NCBI GenBank assembly: GCA_015655415.1
Contig: JAATFB010000060.1
Coordinates: 1-64,000 of the forward strand
From: Actinomycetales bacterium
GTDB lineage: Bacteria > Actinomycetota > Actinomycetes > Actinomycetales > Microbacteriaceae
Direction: 5' to 3'
DNA length: 64,000 nucleotides
Shown here: piece after piece, positions 46,892 through 57,000 of the stretch
How positions within the stretch are numbered: the stretch's first letter is position 1
How the letters are laid out: each line of letters opens with the position of its first letter
Made by a program: the position numbers and the translations under genes
The notes under the pieces: model-generated
The model's database searches: none
What the model was told of the DNA's origin: nothing
The model's input: the letters and a program-made list of their open reading frames with translations, nothing else

Positions 46892-47662
46892 TCAGACGAC
46901 GGTGTAGCCGCCGTCGATCAGGATGTTCTGACCCACGACGTACCGCGACCGCTCGCTCGCGAGGTAGACGACGAGATCGCCCAGTTCATCGGGCTCTCCC
47001 ATGCGGCCCTCCGGGATCCTTCCGATCCACTCCTTCACCATCTCCGGATTGCCGGCCACGAAGTCGCGGGTCATGTCCGAGGCGAAATAGCCGGGGGCGA
47101 TGGCGTTGACCCTGATCCCCTTCGGGAGCCATTCGATCGCCAGGCTCTTGGTGAGCATCACCACGCCGGCCTTCGAGACGTTGTAGGCCGTCTGCGTCTG
47201 AGGGATGTTGACGATGTATCCCGACATGGACGAGACGTTCACGATCGTCGCTGTCACGGATGCACGCACGACGCGCGCGGCGAACTCTCGTGCCGCCAGG
47301 AAGGTGCCGGTGAGGTTGACGTCGATGACGCGCCGCCACTCGTCGGGACGGGTGTCCAGCGCGGGGACGCCCGAGGAGATGCCCGCGCTGTTGACGAGGA
47401 TCCTCGCGACACCCAGCCCGTCCTCGACGCGATCGAAGGCGGCCGACAGGGAGGACTCGTCGGTGATGTCCACGGTGACGCCCACGATCCTCCGGCCGGT
47501 CGTCGCGGCGAGCTCCTGCGCCGACGCGTGGACCGCGTCGAGCCGGTCCATCAGCGCGACGTCCGCGCCGTGGCGGGCGAGGGCCGACGCCATCGCGAGC
47601 CCCAGCCCGCGAGCCCCTCCCGTCACGACGGCGGTCTGTCCCTGGAGAGGTGATTCGGTCAT
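46892..47662 (-). CDS. Short-chain dehydrogenase/reductase
   Basis: AVVTGGARGLGLAMASALA, NSAGISSG, YNVSKAGV, VVGQNILIDGGYTVV; start trimmed to MTESPLQG. Confidence 0.92.
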   Translation of the reverse strand: MTESPLQGQTAVVTGGARGLGLAMASALARHGADVALMDRLDAVHASAQELAATTGRRIVGVTVDITDESSLSAAFDRVEDGLGVARILVNSAGISSGVPALDTRPDEWRRVIDVNLTGTFLAAREFAARVVRASVTATIVNVSSMSGYIVNIPQTQTAYNVSKAGVVMLTKSLAIEWLPKGIRVNAIAPGYFASDMTRDFVAGNPEMVKEWIGRIPEGRMGEPDELGDLVVYLASERSRYVVGQNILIDGGYTVV

Positions 47663-47745
47663 GTGTCTTCCTTTGGCTTGCCCTTGGGTTGGTTGGAGTG
47701 CCCGTGGCGCGGTCGGATTGCCTGTGCAGCGGGCGGCGGACAGGG

Positions 47746-48750
47746 TCAGAGCTGAGGCTGGACGATCGCCTTGAGAGAATGCGGGTCGCGCCTTGCCAGG
47801 AGCAGTGCGCGTTCCGTCTCGGCGAGCGGGAACCGGTGGGTGACGATCGAACGAACGTCCACGCGGCCGCTCGAGATCAGGCTGATCGCGGTCGGCCAGG
47901 TGTGCGCGTAGCGGTTGACCATGCTTATCGTCAGCTCCCTCGGGTTGTAGTGCGCAAGGGCGAGCGCCACGTCGCCCTTGGCCATGCCCACTATCGCGGC
48001 CCGCCCGGCCGGCCGCAGCCGCTCCAGCGCCTCCGGGAGCACGCCGGAGGCGCCCGAGCACTCGATGAGCACGTCGAACCGGGCGTCGGCGTCGGCTTCC
48101 CCGTCGTGAGCCTCGAATCCCAGGCTCCTGGCGAACCCGACCCTGAACGGCGAGACGTCGGTGAGCACGACCCGCGCGGCACCCAGCGCGCGAGCGGCCT
48201 GGGCGGCGAGGATGCCGACGGGCCCAGCGCCCGTGACCAGCACGTCGTCGCCGGGCCTCAGCGTCGCCCGGCGACAGGCCCAGAGCCCGACCGAGAGCGG
48301 TTCGACCATGGCGCCGTCCTCATAGCTCATGCCGTCCGGGATCGCGAACAGGTTGCGCTCGTCGATGACCAGGCGCTGGACGAGTGCGCCGTCGTGCGGC
48401 GGCGTCGCGAGAAACACCAGACGGGGACAGAGGTGATAGTTCCCGGTCAGACATTCGCGGCAGTCCCGGCACGGCGTGCCCGGCTCGATGGCCACGCGGT
48501 CCCCCACCCGCACTCGCGTCACATCCGGACCGACGGCCGCGACCTGCCCGGCGGCCTCGTGACCGAGAACGATCGCCCCGTCGACCACGTAGTCGCCGAT
48601 CCTGCCCGCGGTGAGATAGGTGGTGTCCGAGCCGCACACGCCGACCGCCTCGATGCGCACCGCGACCTCCCGTCCCCTCGGATCGCGGGTCGGCCGTTCC
48701 TGCACGACGATCACGCCTGGTCGTTGCATGACGGCTGCCAGATTGTGCAC
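47746..48750 (-). CDS. Zinc-dependent medium-chain alcohol/polyol dehydrogenase
   Basis: VGVCGSDTTYLTAG, LGHEAAGQV, PCRDCRECLTGNYHLC, VLVTGAGPVGILAAQ. Confidence 0.92.
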   Translation of the reverse strand: MHNLAAVMQRPGVIVVQERPTRDPRGREVAVRIEAVGVCGSDTTYLTAGRIGDYVVDGAIVLGHEAAGQVAAVGPDVTRVRVGDRVAIEPGTPCRDCRECLTGNYHLCPRLVFLATPPHDGALVQRLVIDERNLFAIPDGMSYEDGAMVEPLSVGLWACRRATLRPGDDVLVTGAGPVGILAAQAARALGAARVVLTDVSPFRVGFARSLGFEAHDGEADADARFDVLIECSGASGVLPEALERLRPAGRAAIVGMAKGDVALALAHYNPRELTISMVNRYAHTWPTAISLISSGRVDVRSIVTHRFPLAETERALLLARRDPHSLKAIVQPQL

Positions 48751-48805
48751 CGGCGTTTCCCTCCTGGTCGTGTCGGGTGGCCCGGGATCCGAGCCTCCGC
48801 GACGG

Positions 48806-49705
48806 CTATTTGACGGCGCCGAACGACAGACCCGCCGCGAGCTGCCTCTGCATCAGGGCGGTGACGACGATCACCGGGGTGATGTACAGGACGCATGCTG
48901 CGGCCATCTGGCCGTAGTTGATCAGCGCGTTCGTGCTGGTGAAGGTGGACAGGAACACGGTGAACGTCTGCGTGAGCTGCCCCGAGAGCACGAGCGCGAA
49001 GGGCAGCTCGTTCCAGGCGAAGACGAAGACGAATCCCATGACCGTGAGGATGCCGGTGCGCGCGAGCGGGATCGAGATCCTCACCAGCGTCTGGAATCGA
49101 CCGAGGCCGTCGAGCTGCGCAGCCTCCTCCGTCTCCTCGGGAACCTGCTCGAAGAAGGTGCTGAACAGCCACGTGGCGAAGCTCGCGTTCATCATCGTCG
49201 ACATGCAGATGATCGACACCAGCGAGCCGTTCAGGCCGATGAACGAGAACATCATGTAGACGGGCACGACCACGGCCATGGGCGGAAGCATCCGCAGGCT
49301 GATGATCCAGAACTGGAGGTCCTTCGCCTTCCGCACGTTCAGCCGGGCGAGGCCGTAGGCGGCGGGAAGCGCCAGCACCAGCACAAGCACCAGCACGCAC
49401 GCCGTCACGATCACGGAGTTCGTGAAATAGCCCATGATCTGCGGGGTGAAGATCGAGCTGAAGTTCTCGAGATCGAGACTGAAGGGCACGACCACCGGTG
49501 GAACGACCTGGGTCTCGATGTAGTTCTTGAACGCCGTGCTCAACAGCCAGAGCAGGGGCAGCACGCTGGGCAACGCCAGCAGCGCGGCGAGCAGCCAGAA
49601 CATGGCGTCGGAGAGTCTCCGTCGGCCACGCGCCCGGAGCCGCCTGCCGCCTCGGGGGTGCTTGCCGGAGCTCCGCCCGACCTCTTCCACGAATGTGACG
49701 GCCAT
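48806..49705 (-). CDS. Carbohydrate ABC transporter permease (MalG type)
   Basis: EETEEAAQLDGLGRFQTLVRISIPLARTGI EAA motif; start trimmed to MAVTFVEE. Confidence 0.92.
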   Translation of the reverse strand: MAVTFVEEVGRSSGKHPRGGRRLRARGRRRLSDAMFWLLAALLALPSVLPLLWLLSTAFKNYIETQVVPPVVVPFSLDLENFSSIFTPQIMGYFTNSVIVTACVLVLVLVLALPAAYGLARLNVRKAKDLQFWIISLRMLPPMAVVVPVYMMFSFIGLNGSLVSIICMSTMMNASFATWLFSTFFEQVPEETEEAAQLDGLGRFQTLVRISIPLARTGILTVMGFVFVFAWNELPFALVLSGQLTQTFTVFLSTFTSTNALINYGQMAAACVLYITPVIVVTALMQRQLAAGLSFGAVK

Positions 49706-50628
49706 CAGTCCTCCTTGAACGCGAATCGGACCAGGAGCTGGCTGAGCAGGATCACGATGACGAGCGTGATGATCGCGATGGCGGATCCGTAGCCCGTGTT
49801 GAAGAACACGAAGGCCTGCCGGTAGATCTCGTAGGAGAGCACCGTCGTGGTCGTGCCCGGACCGCCCTGTGTGGTGACGAGCACGGTGGCGAAGGTGCCG
49901 ATCAGCTGCACGCCCGCGAGCAGCGCGATGAGCCCGATGACCTTGCGCATCATCGGCACCTCGAGGGAGAACACGCTCCGGATCCTTCCGGCACCGTCGA
50001 GTGCGGCGGCTTCTCGGACCTCGCCCGGAATGCCGAGCAGGCCGCCGTAGAGGATCACGGTCGCCAACGGCGTCCACTGCCAGACGACGATCATCATGAT
50101 GCTGAAGATCGCGATGCGGGGATCCCCCAGCCAGTCCGGGGCGGGCAGGCCCGCGGCGGACAGCAGGAACCCGAGCACCCCGACGCGAGTGTTCATGATG
50201 TAGCCGAAGAGCAGTCCGACGACGATCTCGGGGAGCATCACGGGGAGCAGATACACCGTTCTGATCAGCGAGCTGCCCCTCAGCTCGTGGACCCGATGGA
50301 AGACCTTTGCGATGAGGTAGCCGACGATCAGCTCGAACGGCAGGGCGATGACGACCACCAGGAATGTGCGGCCGTAGGTCGCCAGCATCTCCGGACTGGT
50401 CACCACGCGGACGTAGTTCGCCAGTCCGACGAAGTGGACGGGGGTGTCGGCGCCGACCTTGTAGTCCGTGAGGCTCGTGACCAGCGAGAAGATGGTGGGC
50501 ACCGCGCTCATCAGGGCGAGGAACACGATCAACGGCGCGACGAATGCGCGCCGGGCTGCCCGGGTGCTGTCGGGCCGGTGGGGCGTGCGTTGCGCCCGAA
50601 TCCGGTCGGGGGTGGTGAGCGTTGTCAT
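49705..50628 (-). CDS. Carbohydrate ABC transporter permease (MalF type)
   Basis: GEVREAAALDGAGRIRSVFSLEVPMMRKV motif, 6 TM. Confidence 0.92.
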   Translation of the reverse strand: MTTLTTPDRIRAQRTPHRPDSTRAARRAFVAPLIVFLALMSAVPTIFSLVTSLTDYKVGADTPVHFVGLANYVRVVTSPEMLATYGRTFLVVVIALPFELIVGYLIAKVFHRVHELRGSSLIRTVYLLPVMLPEIVVGLLFGYIMNTRVGVLGFLLSAAGLPAPDWLGDPRIAIFSIMMIVVWQWTPLATVILYGGLLGIPGEVREAAALDGAGRIRSVFSLEVPMMRKVIGLIALLAGVQLIGTFATVLVTTQGGPGTTTTVLSYEIYRQAFVFFNTGYGSAIAIITLVIVILLSQLLVRFAFKED

Positions 50629-50694
50629 GAGGCTCCTGCCATGCGTGATGTCGGAGGTGGGCGCAACGCGCGGGTCGCACCCACCTCCGACCTG

Positions 50695-52122
50695 CTAATG
50701 GACGGTGTAACCGGCGGACTTGAGCATGGAGCCGATCTGCGAGTCGGCGTCGGAGGTGGCCTGGTCGAGCGTCTTCTGCCCCGCCAGATACGCTCCGATC
50801 TGGTCGCCGAGCTGACTCATGATGTCGAAGGCCTCCGGAACCTGTGGGCGGAACGCCGGGAACGCCGTGTCGACCACCTTGGCCTGCACCTTCAACCACG
50901 GGTACTTCTTCTGCAGGGTCGTGTTGTCCTGCACCGAATAGCGGGCAGCGAACCCGCCGTCATCCATGAACGCGGCGTTGACCGCGGGGCTCGAGAACCA
51001 CTGGATGAAGTCCCACGCCAGGCTCTTCTTGCCCGAGTACTTGTTGATGCCCATCTCCCAGCCGCCGACGGGAGTGTTGAGGGCAACTCCGCTGGCCGTG
51101 GGGTCGGGCTGCACCGCGTACTTGCCCGCGACCGCCGACTTAGACGAGCTGCCCAGTGAGGCGATGTCGTAGTTCCACGGCTGGATCATCGCGGCCTGGC
51201 CGGTGGCGAACGCGGAGTACCTGCTGTTCCAGTCGATGTTGAGCGCGCCCTTGGGCTCGCAGTCCAGCAGATCCTTGAACATCTTGATGGTCGCCTTGCT
51301 CTGCGGCGAGCTGAACTGCGGCGTCATGTCCGAGTAGTAGTCCCCGCCCGGCTGGTCGGGACTCTCAGACGCGAACGGCTTGCCGCCCATGTTGTAGATG
51401 TACTCGAAGTACGCCTGCCCGACCGGCGTGCCGCTCTGGTTGTTGAGCGCGGTGCCGGCCACGCCGGTCTTCTCCTTGATGGCGTGGCATGCGGATTCGA
51501 ACTCCGACATCGTCTTGGGCGGCTTCACGCCCGCCTTGCCGAGGAGCTCCGTGTTGTAGACGTTCATCGTGAAATAGGGGGCGAAGGGCACGCCCAGCGT
51601 CTTGCCCTTCCACTGGGCCCCGGCCCGCATGACCTTGTAGAAGTCGTCGTACATCAGTAGGTCTTTGTCCGCCTTCTTGAGCCGGTCGTCGAGCGGCTCG
51701 ACGAATCCGGTCTGCGCGAACTTGCCGATCCAGGGCATGTCGTACATGATCACGTCGGCCTGCGAGCTCTTCTGCTGGCCGAGCAGCACCTCCTTCGAGT
51801 AGCCGTCGTTGTACGAATACCCGTTGTAGGTGACCTTGGCGCCGGTCAGCTTCTCGAAGCTGCCGATCATGTCGAGGGCGGCCGCGTACCAGGGGTCTTT
51901 GATGCCGACGATGTTGAGGGTCTTGCCCTCGTACTTGCCCTTGAGCTTCTCCGAGAACGATTCGAACGCGGCCTTGTTCTTGGCCGTCGGAGCCCACTGG
52001 GCGTAGGGGGCCTTGTCGGAGCCGGTGCCGGAGCCGCCGGAGGAGCACGCCGACAGCCCTGCCATCAGCACTGCGGCGCTCGCCGCCGCGACGATGCGGC
52101 GGATCCGTCTCTTCTGAGCCAT
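50695..52122 (-). CDS. Carbohydrate ABC transporter solute-binding lipoprotein
   Basis: Lipobox LMAGLSACSSGGSG; 475 aa binding-protein fold. Confidence 0.92.
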   Translation of the reverse strand: MAQKRRIRRIVAAASAAVLMAGLSACSSGGSGTGSDKAPYAQWAPTAKNKAAFESFSEKLKGKYEGKTLNIVGIKDPWYAAALDMIGSFEKLTGAKVTYNGYSYNDGYSKEVLLGQQKSSQADVIMYDMPWIGKFAQTGFVEPLDDRLKKADKDLLMYDDFYKVMRAGAQWKGKTLGVPFAPYFTMNVYNTELLGKAGVKPPKTMSEFESACHAIKEKTGVAGTALNNQSGTPVGQAYFEYIYNMGGKPFASESPDQPGGDYYSDMTPQFSSPQSKATIKMFKDLLDCEPKGALNIDWNSRYSAFATGQAAMIQPWNYDIASLGSSSKSAVAGKYAVQPDPTASGVALNTPVGGWEMGINKYSGKKSLAWDFIQWFSSPAVNAAFMDDGGFAARYSVQDNTTLQKKYPWLKVQAKVVDTAFPAFRPQVPEAFDIMSQLGDQIGAYLAGQKTLDQATSDADSQIGSMLKSAGYTVH

Positions 52123-52282
52123 GTGATTCTCCTTGCTGGAACGGTGTGGATGGCGGTGCGCTGAGGTCTCGTCCGGAGCCGGCCCCGGGACCGGCGGACG
52201 AGAAAGAGAAAGAGGAGGAGGGTCTTCACGCGCGGGGCGGTCGCGCCCGGCTCGCGTGGCGGGGTGCCGAGGCCGTCGCGCA

Positions 52283-53155
52283 TCAGTGCAGCGCGATCGT
52301 CTCCACGGCTCGGAGGCCGTTGCGGATGAAGCCGAGCGCGTGCTGCGCCAGATCGTCGGAGTCGTCCCAGAGGTTGCGCCAGACGGCGAGCATCCTGCTG
52401 AGGTTTTCGTTCACCACGGCGGTCGAGAACGTCTCGAACACGATCGGGCCGTCGTAGGAGATGGAGTCGAGGGCCCGGAAGAACCCCGGGAAGTCGACCG
52501 TGCCCGAGCCGAGGTATCCGCGATGGCTCTCACCGACGTGGACGTAGCCGAGTCGGTCGCCGCACAGGGCGACCGGGCGGTACATGTCGGACTCCTCGAT
52601 GTTCATGTGGTAGGTGTCGAGGTGGACGACGACGTTGGGGCGGTCGACCTCGTCGATGTACCGCAGCGCCTGGGTCGCGGTGTTGATCATGTTCGACTCG
52701 TACCGGTTGACGACCTCGATCCCCAGGGTGATGCCGTGCTCCGCGGCCCGGTCGGCGACGCTGCGGATGACCGCGACGCCGTTGGCCCTGGCCCTGGCCG
52801 TCGGCGGCTCGGAGTACTTGCGCAGCTCCCCGAAGAGCACGCCGACGAGATGACGCGACCCCAGGGCGGCGAGGACGTCCACCGCGCGGTTCAGCTTCGC
52901 CTCGCCGGCGCGCACCCGCTCCAGGTCCTCGCTGGTGACGTCGGTCTCCCGCGACTGGCCGAGGGAGGCCGTGATGGTGATCGGATGCCGGCCCAGGGTC
53001 TCGATCGCGGCGTCCACGTCGAACCCGTACGGGTCGAGCAGCGGCAGCTCCAGGATGTCGAACCCCGTCGCGCGCGACCGCGTGACCGCCCGCTCGAATC
53101 CCGGCGGGTCGAAGTCGCCCGCCCAGACGAGGCCGTGGCATCCGATCATCATCAT
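52283..53155 (-). CDS. Sugar phosphate isomerase/epimerase (xylose isomerase-like TIM barrel)
   Basis: LGIEVVNRYESNMINTATQALRYIDEVDRPNVVVHLDTYHMNIEE. Confidence 0.9.
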   Translation of the reverse strand: MMMIGCHGLVWAGDFDPPGFERAVTRSRATGFDILELPLLDPYGFDVDAAIETLGRHPITITASLGQSRETDVTSEDLERVRAGEAKLNRAVDVLAALGSRHLVGVLFGELRKYSEPPTARARANGVAVIRSVADRAAEHGITLGIEVVNRYESNMINTATQALRYIDEVDRPNVVVHLDTYHMNIEESDMYRPVALCGDRLGYVHVGESHRGYLGSGTVDFPGFFRALDSISYDGPIVFETFSTAVVNENLSRMLAVWRNLWDDSDDLAQHALGFIRNGLRAVETIALH

Positions 53156-53334
53156 TGATCCCTTTCACTACGCAGTGGGCGGCGGAGTCGATGGTGTCGA
53201 TGCCCCCGTTCTGCAGCGAAGGGCCCGGCCCATCGAGCGCCGATGGAGCTACAGGGCAGATACGCCCTGGACCACGTACAGATTGTCATGCATACATGGT
53301 GGTGTGCAAGTCGGGCGCATAACAGATTGGTGAC

Positions 53335-53640
53335 GTGACGGAGTCCGGTGACGCTGAGGCGGCCTGGCTGCTCTACGCCCGTCGGCTCGGAGACAATCTG
53401 CAGCGGTTCCGCTGGGCCGTCGGCCTGTCACAGGAGCGCGTCGCTCACGAGGCCGGCATCTCCACGTTCACGTATCAGAAGCTGGAGAAGGGCGAGTCGA
53501 ATCCCGGCACCCCCGCGAACCCGCGACTGCGCACCGTGGTGATGATCGCGCGGGCATTGGGCGTGCCGGTCCTCGACCTGCTCCCACCGTTCCCCGCCGA
53601 CGCGGAGGCACGAAGGCAGGAGTCCGGCAGCGCGTCCTGA
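53335..53640 (+). CDS. XRE-family HTH regulator
   Basis: LGDNLQRFRWAVGLSQERVAHEAGISTFTYQKLEKGESNPG. Confidence 0.9.
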   Translation: MTESGDAEAAWLLYARRLGDNLQRFRWAVGLSQERVAHEAGISTFTYQKLEKGESNPGTPANPRLRTVVMIARALGVPVLDLLPPFPADAEARRQESGSAS

Positions 53641-53718
53641 AAAGGGCGCACCGGGACTGACCCGCCACCGCCGGCTAGGACCGGCTCTGAACGGGCCGCC
53701 CAGCCGCGCCGCGCCCGG

Positions 53719-54822
53719 TCAGCCCGCGTATTCGCCGACCAGGCGCACCGCGCCGCCGTCGACGCCCTTCGCACCATGCTCGTAGCCGGTGAGATCGCGC
53801 TCGGCGCGCGAGACCACCGCGGCCTGCCACGCCGGGATCCCGTCGACGGCGAGCGTGGAGATCACGGATGCGACGGCATCCGCCTCGACGACGGCGAAGA
53901 AGCCGACGCCCAGGTTCCAGGTGCCCTCGGCGCTCTCCAGGCTGGTCCCGGCCAGCTCGCTCAGCACCCGGAAGACCGGGGCGGGAGACCACGTCGAACG
54001 GTCCACATCCGCCCACGAGCCGCGCGGCAGCACCCGTGCCAGGTTCGCCGCGATCCCGCCACCGGTCACATGCGACAGTGCGTGCACCGAGGCCCCGCTC
54101 GGCGACGCGAGCACCCGCAACAGCGGTGCCGTGTACAGCCGGGTCGGCTCGAGCAGCGCCTCGCCGACGACGCCGCCGAACTCGTCCAGGACGTCCGTGA
54201 ACGCGATGCCCCGGCGGGCGAGGATGTGCCGGACGAGCGAGAAGCCGTTGGAGTGCAGTCCCGAGCTGCCCAGTGCCAGGACGACGTCGCCGTCGCGCAC
54301 CTTCTCCGGGCCCAGCACCGCCTCCGCCTCCACGACGCCGGTGGCGGCGCCCGCGACGTCGTAGTCGTCGACGCCGAGGAGCCCGGGATGCTCGGCCGTC
54401 TCGCCGCCCACCAGCGCGGTGCGCGTCTCGGCGCACGCCGCCGCGATGCCGCGAACGATGTCGGCGATGCGCTCGGGCACCACCTTGCCGCACGCGATGT
54501 AGTCCGTCATGAAGAGCGGACGGGCCCCGACCACGACGATGTCGTCGACGACCATGCCCACCAGGTCCTGACCGATCGTGTCGTGCCTGTCCAGCGCCTG
54601 AGCTATCGCCACCTTCGTGCCGACACCGTCGGTCGACGTGGCCAGCAGCGGGTGCCGGTATCCGCGCAGCAGGGATGCGTCGAACAGGCCCGCGAACCCG
54701 CCGACGCCGCCCAACACCTCGGGTCCGTGCGTCCTGGAGACGGCGGACCTCATCAGCTCGACCGCGAGGTCGCCCGCGGCTGTGTCGACACCGGCATCGC
54801 GGTAGGTGCTGGTCTCAGTCAC
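53719..54822 (-). CDS. purM: Phosphoribosylformylglycinamidine cyclo-ligase
   Basis: TYRDAGVDTAAGDLAVELM, STDGVGTKVAIA, MVVDDIVVVGARPLFMTDYIA; GTG start. Confidence 0.95.
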   Translation of the reverse strand: MTETSTYRDAGVDTAAGDLAVELMRSAVSRTHGPEVLGGVGGFAGLFDASLLRGYRHPLLATSTDGVGTKVAIAQALDRHDTIGQDLVGMVVDDIVVVGARPLFMTDYIACGKVVPERIADIVRGIAAACAETRTALVGGETAEHPGLLGVDDYDVAGAATGVVEAEAVLGPEKVRDGDVVLALGSSGLHSNGFSLVRHILARRGIAFTDVLDEFGGVVGEALLEPTRLYTAPLLRVLASPSGASVHALSHVTGGGIAANLARVLPRGSWADVDRSTWSPAPVFRVLSELAGTSLESAEGTWNLGVGFFAVVEADAVASVISTLAVDGIPAWQAAVVSRAERDLTGYEHGAKGVDGGAVRLVGEYAG

Positions 54823-54884
54823 AACGTCAAGAGTACCGATGCGAGGCTCGTGCCGGATTCGGGGGTCGCGCGCACGCCGCAGCC

Positions 54885-56318
54885 TCAGCGCGCTGCCCCG
54901 ATCGCGGCGATCATGGCAGCGACCGACTCCTCGAAACGGGACTCCGGCGGCGCGCCGAAGCCGACCACCATCGCCGGACGGTGCGACACAAATGTCGCAC
55001 TCCTGCGCCCGGCGGATGGGGCACCCACTGCGTCGGCGCGGTACGAGCGCAGTCCCTCGATGCGCAGCCCGAGGGCTGCGGCGCGCGCGCTGACCTCGAC
55101 CTCGTCGACGCCGTCGGGCAGCTCGAGGAGGGACTGCAGGCCGGCGGCCATTCCGGTGAGGCGGGCATCGGGCATCCGCTGACGCAGCACGCCGTCGACG
55201 TGCTCCCGTCGGGCGCGGTATCGCAGGCGGGACGACCGCACCGTGCGGTCGTAACCGCCCGTCTCGATGAACAAGGCGAGGGCGAGCTCGGCGATGGCGC
55301 CCGTCGCCGCACCCGCGAGGCGACGCTGTTCGAGCACCGGAACCATGAGCTCGCGGGGCAGCACGCCCCAGCCGAGTCCGATCGCGGGAGCGAGCGCCTT
55401 GCTCGCCGTGCCCGCGTAGACGACCTGCTGCGGCGCGAGCGCCTGCAGCGCGCCGATCGCTCGGCGGTCGAAGCGGAACTCGCCGTCGTAGTCGTCCTCG
55501 ATCACGATGGCGCCCGTCCGTTCGCACCAGCGCACCACCGCCGTCCGACGCGCCGCGCTCAAGGCCACCCCGGTCGGAAACTGGTGAGCGGGCGTCAGCA
55601 GGGCCCCGTCGACGTCGAGGTCGTCGAGCAGGTCGACCACTGCGCCCTCGCCATCCACCGGCAGCGGCACCGGCTGCAGGCCGGCATCCGACAGGATCTC
55701 GCGGTGCAGCGCGTGCCCGTATTCCTCGATCGCGATCCGCCGCGCACCGCGCGCGACGAGCGCCAGCGCGACCAGCCGCAGCACGCCGCCGAAGCCGGGG
55801 GCGATCACCAGGTCATCGGGCGACGCCCAGACGCCCATCGCCCTGGCGAGGTAGCCGGCGAGCGCTTCGCGCGCCCGCTGTGCGCCCCGCAGGTCCTGAT
55901 ACCCCAGCGCCGCGCCGGGCGCCTGCGCGAGCGCGGTGCGCACGGCGGCCGCCCACGCGGTTCGCGGAAAGCCCGAGACGTCGGGGATGCCGCCGCGCAG
56001 GTCGAGGCGGAGCGCTCGCTCCGCCTGCGGGGCGGCCTCCGCCACGGGCAGGAAGCTGCGATCGGCGACGCTCGTACCCGATCCGACGCGCGCTTCGAGC
56101 CATCCCTCGGCGACGAGCCGGGAATACGCCTCCGCCACGCTGTTGCGCGCGATGCCGAGGTCGCGCGCGAGGCTGCGGGATGCCGGCAGCCTGGTTCCGG
56201 CGGGCAGCCTGCCGTCGCGGATGGCCGCACGCACGGCGTCCTCGAGCGACGCGGTCTTGCGACGCGGGTCGATGGCGAGGTGGAGGTCCAATCCGGAATT
56301 GGCCCACCCGTCCGTCAT
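54885..56318 (-). CDS. MocR/PdxR-type regulator
   Basis: LPASRSLARDLGIARNSVAEAYSRLVAEGWLEARVGSGT plus aminotransferase domain VIEDDYDGEFRFD. Confidence 0.92.
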   Translation of the reverse strand: MTDGWANSGLDLHLAIDPRRKTASLEDAVRAAIRDGRLPAGTRLPASRSLARDLGIARNSVAEAYSRLVAEGWLEARVGSGTSVADRSFLPVAEAAPQAERALRLDLRGGIPDVSGFPRTAWAAAVRTALAQAPGAALGYQDLRGAQRAREALAGYLARAMGVWASPDDLVIAPGFGGVLRLVALALVARGARRIAIEEYGHALHREILSDAGLQPVPLPVDGEGAVVDLLDDLDVDGALLTPAHQFPTGVALSAARRTAVVRWCERTGAIVIEDDYDGEFRFDRRAIGALQALAPQQVVYAGTASKALAPAIGLGWGVLPRELMVPVLEQRRLAGAATGAIAELALALFIETGGYDRTVRSSRLRYRARREHVDGVLRQRMPDARLTGMAAGLQSLLELPDGVDEVEVSARAAALGLRIEGLRSYRADAVGAPSAGRRSATFVSHRPAMVVGFGAPPESRFEESVAAMIAAIGAAR

Positions 56319-56365
56319 GTCATTGGACTCTATCAGCGGGCCACATCGCCCGTAACGTGAGGGAC

Positions 56366-56863
56366 ATGACAGAGAACAGCGGTGAGACCGCCGCCTTCGC
56401 CCCGACCCGTCGCCTCGACTTCGAGGGGCTCGTCCCCGCCTTCTCTCGCGCCGTGAGCGCACTGGACGCCGCCGCCGCCGAAGAGCTCGACCGCACCGCA
56501 GTCGACGCCGGCCTGCGCGAGCTGGTGAGGCTGCGGGCATCCCAGCTGAACGGATGCTCGTACTGCGTCGACACCCACACTCGCGCCGCGCAGGATGCCG
56601 GCGAGCCGCCGCAGCGCATTGCGGCCGTCACCGTGTGGGCGGAGTCGAACTTCTTCACCGTCGCCGAACGTGCCGCGTTCGCCCTCACGGATGCCGTGAC
56701 GCGCCTCTCCGAGACCCACGTTCCCGACGAGGTGGTCGCCGAGGCCCGCGCGCAGTACAGCGACGAGCAGGTCGCCGCGCTGCTCGCCCTGCTCGTCTCG
56801 ATCAACGCGTGGAACGAGATCGGCGTCACGGCACGCTGCTGGCGTCCGCGCCTCGGGGGCTGA
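56366..56863 (+). CDS. Carboxymuconolactone decarboxylase/AhpD-like protein
   Basis: VRLRASQLNGCSYCVDTHTRAAQDAGEPPQRIAAV (CxxC...H motif). Confidence 0.92.
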   Translation: MTENSGETAAFAPTRRLDFEGLVPAFSRAVSALDAAAAEELDRTAVDAGLRELVRLRASQLNGCSYCVDTHTRAAQDAGEPPQRIAAVTVWAESNFFTVAERAAFALTDAVTRLSETHVPDEVVAEARAQYSDEQVAALLALLVSINAWNEIGVTARCWRPRLGG

Positions 56864-57000
56864 GGTCGTCGTCCGCCGCCGCGGACGGGGAGGGCACGGA
56901 GCGCGAGCGAGCTCTCATCAGATTCGCCTCGATCGCGTGTGTCAGACTGGTGGCGCCGGATTCCCGGCACCACCCCCCACCTCAGGAGCACCTCGCCAGC

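Noticed and set aside
56296-56366. MocR operator between the second mocR and CMD genes (ATTGG... / ATTGGACTCTATC)
   Set aside because: Only one clear copy in the intergenic region; the other partial match is within the coding start, so not supported as a direct-repeat operator.
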